Shown here piece after piece: positions 6,223 through 10,826 of a stretch of 10,826 nt of DNA. Position numbers and translations under genes: made by a program. The notes beneath the pieces are model-generated. The model had not been told where the DNA came from. It made no database searches and saw only the letters and a program-made list of their open reading frames with translations. This DNA is from Methylococcaceae bacterium UBA659 (GTDB taxonomy: Bacteria; Pseudomonadota; Gammaproteobacteria; Methylococcales; Methylomonadaceae). The stretch is from contig DBNZ01000173.1 of the NCBI GenBank assembly GCA_002299495.1, forward strand, positions 1 through 10,826. Direction: 5' to 3'. Position 1 is the stretch's first letter, and each line of letters starts with the position of its first letter.

Positions 6223-6969
6223 ATGACCTATCAATTCACAGTTAGTCCTGATTTTTCCCCAGACCATATCTCAGGTTGGTATATTTTTAACACCTGGTTG
6301 CAAAAACAAACCGGTGAAGCCATCCATTTGGAGATGTACGACAGCTTCCAGCACCAACGCGAAGCTATTCAGCAAGAAAAAGTCGATTTAATTTATGCCA
6401 ATCCTTATGATGCCGCCATGCTGGTGCGAAAAAAGGGTTTTTTGCCGGTTGCCAAAGCGTGTGGTGTATCCGATGAGGCGGTCGTGGCGGTCAGCGCCGA
6501 AAACAGCGTCGACCATGTGGAACAACTGCAACCAGGCATCAAAGTTGCCGTAACCGAAGACCCGGATATACGGCTGATGGGCATGATTATGCTGGAGCCC
6601 GCCGACCTCAACGCCAGTAATATCGAAGTGATAGTGAATGGCACTTATGTGTTGGTGGCGAAGCAATTGCTGCAAGGCAATGCCGATGTGGGGATATTTT
6701 TCGCCGAGGCGTTTGACGATTTGTCGGACTTTATAAAAAGCAAGCTTAAAATATTGGTGCGCAGCCAAATCAGCGTCATTCATCATTCGTTGATGATTGG
6801 CCCTAAATTTGCCTATAAAAGGAATGAGATTGTCGGATTGTTGGAAAAAATGGGCGAGGATGAAAAAGGCGGGGGGGTATTGAAAAGCCTAGGTTTTAAG
6901 GGCTGGGAAAAAGTGGATGATGAAGAAATGGAGTTCATGATCGATTTGATGGATACCCTGGCCGTCTAG
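6223..6969 (+). CDS. PhnD-like substrate-binding domain protein without signal peptide
   Basis: This 248-residue protein matches the PhnD-like (phosphate/phosphite/phosphonate) periplasmic-binding fold. It begins directly with the first strand, FTVSPDFSPDH (5-15), continues with helix and strand REAIQQEKVDLIYANPYDA (46-64), and has hinge-region pieces PGIKVAVTEDPD (104-115), EVIVNGTYVLVAKQLLQGNADVG (135-157) and ILVRSQISVIHHSLMIGP (177-194). There is no signal peptide or lipobox, and the ATG at 6223 has AAGGG at 6212-6216, so the short N-terminus is real. No ABC permease or ATPase gene is nearby. It is thus probably a cytoplasmic ligand sensor rather than a transporter part. It ends the seven-gene cluster, 27 bases after the PAS gene. 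The ligand cannot be told from sequence. Confidence 0.82.
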   Translation: MTYQFTVSPDFSPDHISGWYIFNTWLQKQTGEAIHLEMYDSFQHQREAIQQEKVDLIYANPYDAAMLVRKKGFLPVAKACGVSDEAVVAVSAENSVDHVEQLQPGIKVAVTEDPDIRLMGMIMLEPADLNASNIEVIVNGTYVLVAKQLLQGNADVGIFFAEAFDDLSDFIKSKLKILVRSQISVIHHSLMIGPKFAYKRNEIVGLLEKMGEDEKGGGVLKSLGFKGWEKVDDEEMEFMIDLMDTLAV

Positions 6970-7162
6970 CAACTTTCGCAATGCCTCATTCATGGCTTGA
7001 AATCGGACAGCATCTTCGGGGGAATAGCGGCGCACAACGCATGTGCCACCGCCAACACCTCAATCACCTATTGCACCACCGCGCCGGCCACTAGGCTTAG
7101 CCGTTATAAGATAGCGCCCCTAAGTCGGCGACTACCGTTTGAAGCGTACAAAATTTTATAGC

Positions 7163-7669
7163 ATGTCCATGATTTTTGATTATCTGCGTTTATGTTGGCT
7201 GAAAGGTGATCCTACGGGTTTCGACCCGTCCGCTAGGTTCCTGTGGGGCTGCGTCGGGTTTTATTTGGTTTCCGGCATCATCATCGAAGCGAACATCAGC
7301 GATGCCGCCGATGCCACGCTGGAAGTAGGGATGCGAGCGGTGGTGGCCTTGTGTTTTTTGATGGGGCTGGCGTTTGCGAGCAAACACTGGCTGTTGTTCA
7401 AGCCGTTGTTAGCGGCCGTGTTCATGTGCGAAAATATCATCATTACCTTGGGAATAGGCGCGGAAGTCCTCGACGACCGGTTGCAAAACACGGACTATGA
7501 AGACTACCCGATTGCCCTAGGCGTGCTGTTGTTGCTGTGGTATTTGGCGATCATTGCTTACATTTTTAGGCGTATGTTTGCCTTTCACCGAAATGACAGC
7601 ATCGTCCTGGCCATAGGTTATTTTTTGCTGACCTATGGTCTCCCGTTTCTGCTGATGGAAGCGATGTGA
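7163..7669 (+). CDS. Uncharacterised multi-pass membrane protein
   Basis: I do not recognise a family for this 168-residue protein. It has about five hydrophobic segments, near residues 26-43, 57-74, 80-101, 116-135 and 146-165, and one acidic loop (EVLDDRLQNTDYEDY, 101-115) between the third and fourth. There is no signal peptide separate from the first helix, so it is probably an inner-membrane protein. The start is uncertain: ATG 7163, ATG 7169 and an upstream TTG at 7139 are in frame, and none has a good ribosome binding site. Its stop overlaps the GTG of the next gene (GTGA, 7666-7669), so it is co-translated with the spermidine-synthase-like protein and may work with it. Confidence 0.75.
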   Translation: MSMIFDYLRLCWLKGDPTGFDPSARFLWGCVGFYLVSGIIIEANISDAADATLEVGMRAVVALCFLMGLAFASKHWLLFKPLLAAVFMCENIIITLGIGAEVLDDRLQNTDYEDYPIALGVLLLLWYLAIIAYIFRRMFAFHRNDSIVLAIGYFLLTYGLPFLLMEAM

Positions 7670-8490
7670 GCAAATTCATCATGCGTAGATACGGCGGCAG
7701 GCTGATTTACGAAGACCGTGATGACGATGGCATTGTCGAGGTGATTGATGATGGCGGACTGAGGTCTTTGCATTTCGGTTCCGAGCCTAGGCAAAGTTGC
7801 ATGAGTTTGGATAATCCGGACGAATTGGCCTTAGCCTATGTCAGGGCGATGGCCAGTTGGCAATTGTTCAGGCCGGCCTTGGCGGGGGACGTGTTGATGA
7901 TCGGTCTAGGCGGCGGTTCCCTGGCCAAGTATTTGATCCGGCATTTTCCCGAGTGTCGGCTTAAAATCATCGAATACCGGCGGTCTGTGGTCAGGTTGGC
8001 CCGGCGTTATTTTGCCTTGCCGGTGGACCCGCGCATCAATATCCTGATCGGCGATGGCGGCGATTACGTTTGCCGGAACCGCGAGAAGCAAAAAAACCGC
8101 TACTGTTTGATAATAGTGGACGCCTTCGACTTTGAAGGCGTGGCGCCGTCCGTTGCCCAGGCCGATTTTTTTCAAGCCGCGCAAGCATTATTGGCCGATG
8201 ACGGTATACTGGCCATCAACTTATGGGGCGGGTCGGCAAAGCCGCAATATTTGCAAATCGCCGCTTGGTTGGGCGACTCATTTCAAAAACAGACCTTGTT
8301 TATGCCGGTTCTGGACAAAGGCAATATCATCGGCCTGGCGTTTAAAAACTCCCGTGTCCGTTATGATTGGCAGCTACTGAAAGACCGTTCGGTCGCCCTA
8401 GAGCAGGAATTCCGTATCGAATTCCCTTTTTTTCTAAAGGTGTTGAAAAAACACAACACCGTCACGTTTGACCAATTAGTGGCTTCATGA
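7666..8490 (+). CDS. Spermidine synthase-like protein (SpeE-type Rossmann fold)
   Basis: This 274-residue soluble protein has the fold of the spermidine synthase family. A short N-terminal strand region precedes the nucleotide-binding motif GLGGGSLAK (80-88), the acidic strand end IIEYRR (101-106), the IGDGGDYV segment (128-135) and IIVDAFDFEGVAP (149-161). The last stands where true aminopropyltransferases carry a catalytic Asp-Ser/Cys-Thr-Asp-Pro segment, which is not kept here. It therefore probably binds S-adenosylmethionine or its decarboxylated form, but polyamine synthesis is doubtful; methyl transfer is an alternative. The GTG at 7666 is supported by GGAAG at 7657-7661 and by the 4-base overlap with the previous stop; ATG 7681 is the alternative. 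Its own stop overlaps the start of ygiQ. Confidence 0.82.
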   Translation: MSKFIMRRYGGRLIYEDRDDDGIVEVIDDGGLRSLHFGSEPRQSCMSLDNPDELALAYVRAMASWQLFRPALAGDVLMIGLGGGSLAKYLIRHFPECRLKIIEYRRSVVRLARRYFALPVDPRINILIGDGGDYVCRNREKQKNRYCLIIVDAFDFEGVAPSVAQADFFQAAQALLADDGILAINLWGGSAKPQYLQIAAWLGDSFQKQTLFMPVLDKGNIIGLAFKNSRVRYDWQLLKDRSVALEQEFRIEFPFFLKVLKKHNTVTFDQLVAS

Positions 8491-10709
8491 ACGATAACAC
8501 CCCCCCTATCGCACCGTATTTGTTCGGTTACCGCAAGTATTGGGCGCACCGGTTCGGTATCGCCCCGGTTTTACCCATGACCCGGGCCGAAATGGACGCG
8601 CTGGGCTGGGACAGTTGCGACGTCATTTTAGTGACCGGCGACGCCTATATTGACCATCCCAGTTTCGGCATGGCCTTGATCGGGCGGTTGTTGGAGGCGC
8701 AAGGATTTCGGGTCGGCATACTGTCACAACCAGACTGGCATAGCGCCGAGGATTTCAAGGCGCTGGGACGGCCGAACCTGTTTTTTGGCGTGACCGGCGG
8801 CAATATGGATTCTATGGTCAACCGCTATACCTCCGACAAAAAAATCCGCTCTAACGATGCTTACACGCCGGATGGTGCGGCGGGCAAACGGCCTGACCGC
8901 GCCGTCAACGTTTATTCGCACCGCTGCCGTGAAGCCTTTAAAGACGTACCCATCATCATCGGTGGCATAGAGGCCAGTTTGCGCCGTATCGCCCATTACG
9001 ATTATTGGTCGGATACCGTCCGTAAATCCGTGTTGCTGGACAGCAAGGCCGACTTGCTGGTTTACGGCAACGCCGAACGGCAAATCGTCGAGATCGCCCA
9101 TCGTTTGGCTAATGGCGAGCATATCGGCGCATTGAAAGGGATGCGGGGTACGGTGCATTTCGTTAAGCAAATCCCAGGCGATTTTACGGTGAAAGATGCG
9201 ACTGAAATCGGCCTGACGGGTGTGGCCATCCCGCCGCAAAACCCCTACCAGGAAATGCCCGCTTGTGCAGGGGAAACAGCCTCGTCGCAATTTAAAAACT
9301 CCAGTCGTGACGTAGACGTCGCGCTTACACCGAGTGAATTAGGCGCACAAGAAACCATAATCCGCTTTAGCCCCATCCCCAACCAGCGGCGCGCCAAGAC
9401 CGTGATCCGCTTGCCGTCCTACGAGGCGGTAAAAAACGATGCCGTTTTATATGCCCATGCCTCGCGGGTGATGCATGGCGAGACCAACCCCGGCAACGCT
9501 AGGGCGTTGAGCCAACGTCACGGTGACCGCGAATTGTGGGTCAACCCGCCGCCGATCCCGTTGACCACTAGGGAAATGGACGGCGTGTTTGACTTGCCGT
9601 ATTCGCGCCTGCCACATCAAACTTATGGCAAAGCCCATATTCCGGCGTTCGAGATGATCCAACATTCGGTCAACATCATGCGCGGCTGCTTTGGCGGTTG
9701 CAGTTTTTGCTCGATCACCGAACACGAGGGCCGCATCATCCAAAGCCGTTCCGAGGATTCTATCATCCGCGAAATCGAAGCCATCCGCGACACCTCGCCC
9801 GCCTTCACCGGCCATATCTCCGACTTAGGCGGTCCCACCGCCAACATGTACCGGCTGGCTTGCAAAAGCTTGGCAATAGAAGCTGCCTGCCGCAAGCCTT
9901 CGTGCGTCTATCCCGGCATCTGCCCGAACCTAGACACCGACCACGCCCCGCTGATCAAACTGTACCGCAGGGCCAGGGCTTTGCCGGGCATCAAAAAAAT
10001 CTTCATCGCCTCCGGCTTGCGTTACGATTTAGCCGTGGAATCGCCGGAATACGTCAAGGAACTGGTCACCCACCATGTCGGCGGCTACCTGAAAATCGCC
10101 CCCGAACATACCGAGCAGGGACCGTTATCGAAAATGATGAAACCCGGCATCGGCGCGTATGACCGTTTCAAGGCGATGTTCGATAAGTATTCAAAAGAAG
10201 CGGGCAAGGAACAATACCTGATTCCGTACTTCATCGCCGCCCATCCCGGCACCACCGACGAGGACATGCTGAATTTGGCCTTATGGCTGAAAAGCAATGG
10301 CTTCCGGGCCGACCAGGTGCAAGCCTTCCTGCCGTCGCCGATGGCGATTGCCACCGCCATGTACCATTCCGGCAAAGACACGCTGCAGAAAGTCAGCCGC
10401 AACGCCGACAACATCGACATCCCGAAAAGCGTCAAGCAACGCCGCTTGCACAAGGCGTTCCTGCGCTACCACGACCCGAAAAACTGGCCGTTGCTGCGCG
10501 AGGCGTTAAAGGACATGGGCCGATCTGATTTGATCGGTAACGGCAAACAACATCTGGTGCCGAGTTTCCAGACCAAGCTGGCCAAGGATGCAAAAAATCC
10601 CGCACCGCACAAGGCGCAGGTTTTTAAGACCAAATTTACCGGCATGGAAACCAGGAAAGCGGGGAAAGATAAGGGTTACGGCGGTGGCAAGCGGGCGAAG
10701 GGTCGATAG
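8487..10709 (+). CDS. ygiQ: YgiQ family radical SAM protein
   Basis: This 740-residue protein matches the full length of E. coli YgiQ (UPF0313 radical SAM family). The N-terminal part carries LPMTRAEMDALGWDSCDVI and VTGDAYIDHPSFG (residues 29-61), a cobalamin-binding-like region. The radical SAM core has the 4Fe-4S ligands Cys401, Cys405 and Cys408 in RGCFGGCSFC, followed by SITEHEGRIIQSRSED and DLGGPTANMYRL. The C-terminal part contains PEHTEQGPLSKMMKPG and ends in a Lys/Gly-rich tail. The reaction is not established for the family; radical chemistry with S-adenosylmethionine is expected. The ATG at 8487 overlaps the previous stop by 4 bases (ATGA), indicating translational coupling. No terminator is evident in the 117 bases that follow. 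Confidence 0.95.
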   Translation: MNDNTPPIAPYLFGYRKYWAHRFGIAPVLPMTRAEMDALGWDSCDVILVTGDAYIDHPSFGMALIGRLLEAQGFRVGILSQPDWHSAEDFKALGRPNLFFGVTGGNMDSMVNRYTSDKKIRSNDAYTPDGAAGKRPDRAVNVYSHRCREAFKDVPIIIGGIEASLRRIAHYDYWSDTVRKSVLLDSKADLLVYGNAERQIVEIAHRLANGEHIGALKGMRGTVHFVKQIPGDFTVKDATEIGLTGVAIPPQNPYQEMPACAGETASSQFKNSSRDVDVALTPSELGAQETIIRFSPIPNQRRAKTVIRLPSYEAVKNDAVLYAHASRVMHGETNPGNARALSQRHGDRELWVNPPPIPLTTREMDGVFDLPYSRLPHQTYGKAHIPAFEMIQHSVNIMRGCFGGCSFCSITEHEGRIIQSRSEDSIIREIEAIRDTSPAFTGHISDLGGPTANMYRLACKSLAIEAACRKPSCVYPGICPNLDTDHAPLIKLYRRARALPGIKKIFIASGLRYDLAVESPEYVKELVTHHVGGYLKIAPEHTEQGPLSKMMKPGIGAYDRFKAMFDKYSKEAGKEQYLIPYFIAAHPGTTDEDMLNLALWLKSNGFRADQVQAFLPSPMAIATAMYHSGKDTLQKVSRNADNIDIPKSVKQRRLHKAFLRYHDPKNWPLLREALKDMGRSDLIGNGKQHLVPSFQTKLAKDAKNPAPHKAQVFKTKFTGMETRKAGKDKGYGGGKRAKGR

Positions 10710-10826
10710 AGATTAGGTTGATGAATTTTTCATAAGGTGTCCGGTGATCGCTCATGGCTTGGCTTGGGTCAGTTTTATGTCATTGAATCACAAGACAAAG
10801 ACGCCAATCCCGAACAACATCTGCCA

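Noticed and set aside
6970..7138. Intergenic stretch with a small ORF (6981-7094, 37 codons) and TATAAG at 7105-7110
   Set aside because: The ORF has no ribosome binding site and a His-rich chance-like product. No -35 box matches the TATAAG. A promoter for the next operon is expected here but cannot be placed.
8439..8460. Hairpin with 7-bp arms (GGTGTTG/CAACACC) just before the ygiQ start
   Set aside because: It lies inside the coding sequence of the spermidine-synthase-like gene and has no T-run, so it is not a terminator; coding constraint can explain it.
9447..9815. Long minus-strand frames opposite ygiQ
   Set aside because: They are antisense shadows of a well-conserved gene, with compositions typical of reversed G+C-rich codons.
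10710..10826. Possible start of another gene (GTG at 10737, frame open to the window end) and a search for a terminator
   Set aside because: More than one frame is open, the stretch is too short to judge, and no hairpin followed by T-run was seen.

Overview
The window reads as bacterial chromosome, most likely from a gammaproteobacterium. The YgiQ radical SAM protein, the FimV-like TPR protein and the split YeeE/YedE pair all fit that group, and a methanotroph of the Methylococcales is a reasonable but unproven guess. No rRNA, tRNA, CRISPR array or intact insertion sequence is visible.

Layout, left to right. (1) 1-1075: the tail of a possible upstream gene, then a promoter overlapped by a perfect 10-bp inverted repeat, then two small membrane genes that together make a split YeeE/YedE sulfur-compound transporter. 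(2) 1076-1478: about 400 bases without a convincing gene, holding several short hairpins and a 27-codon ORF; it may be the relic of a repeat or mobile element. (3) 1479-1901, minus strand: an NTF2-like protein related to ketosteroid isomerase. (4) 2081-6969: seven same-strand genes behind a perfect TATAAT, forming a signalling cluster: a FimV-like TPR protein, a degenerate receiver protein with a basic tail, an MglA-like small GTPase, a protein with a probable divergent roadblock domain, a classical MglB-like roadblock protein, a soluble Aer-type PAS protein and a PhnD-like binding protein without a signal peptide. (5) 7163-10709: a five-helix membrane protein, a spermidine-synthase-like protein and the radical SAM protein YgiQ, chained by 4-base start/stop overlaps.

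The most interesting part is region 4. A small GTPase, one clear and one probable roadblock protein and a receiver-like protein resemble the parts of the Myxococcus MglA-MglB-RomR polarity switch. Here they sit with a likely redox-sensing PAS domain and a cytoplasmic ligand-binding domain, which suggests a sensory input to the GTPase. The FimV-like TPR protein suggests an output at the cell pole or on type IV pili. This assembly is inferred from gene content and spacing; no function has been shown.

Region 1 is a second point of interest: the inverted repeat covers the predicted -10 box, as expected for a repressor site, possibly of the sulfide-responsive ArsR type that controls such transporters elsewhere. 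The genes of regions 1 and 4 look more A+T-rich than ygiQ by eye; this was not computed.
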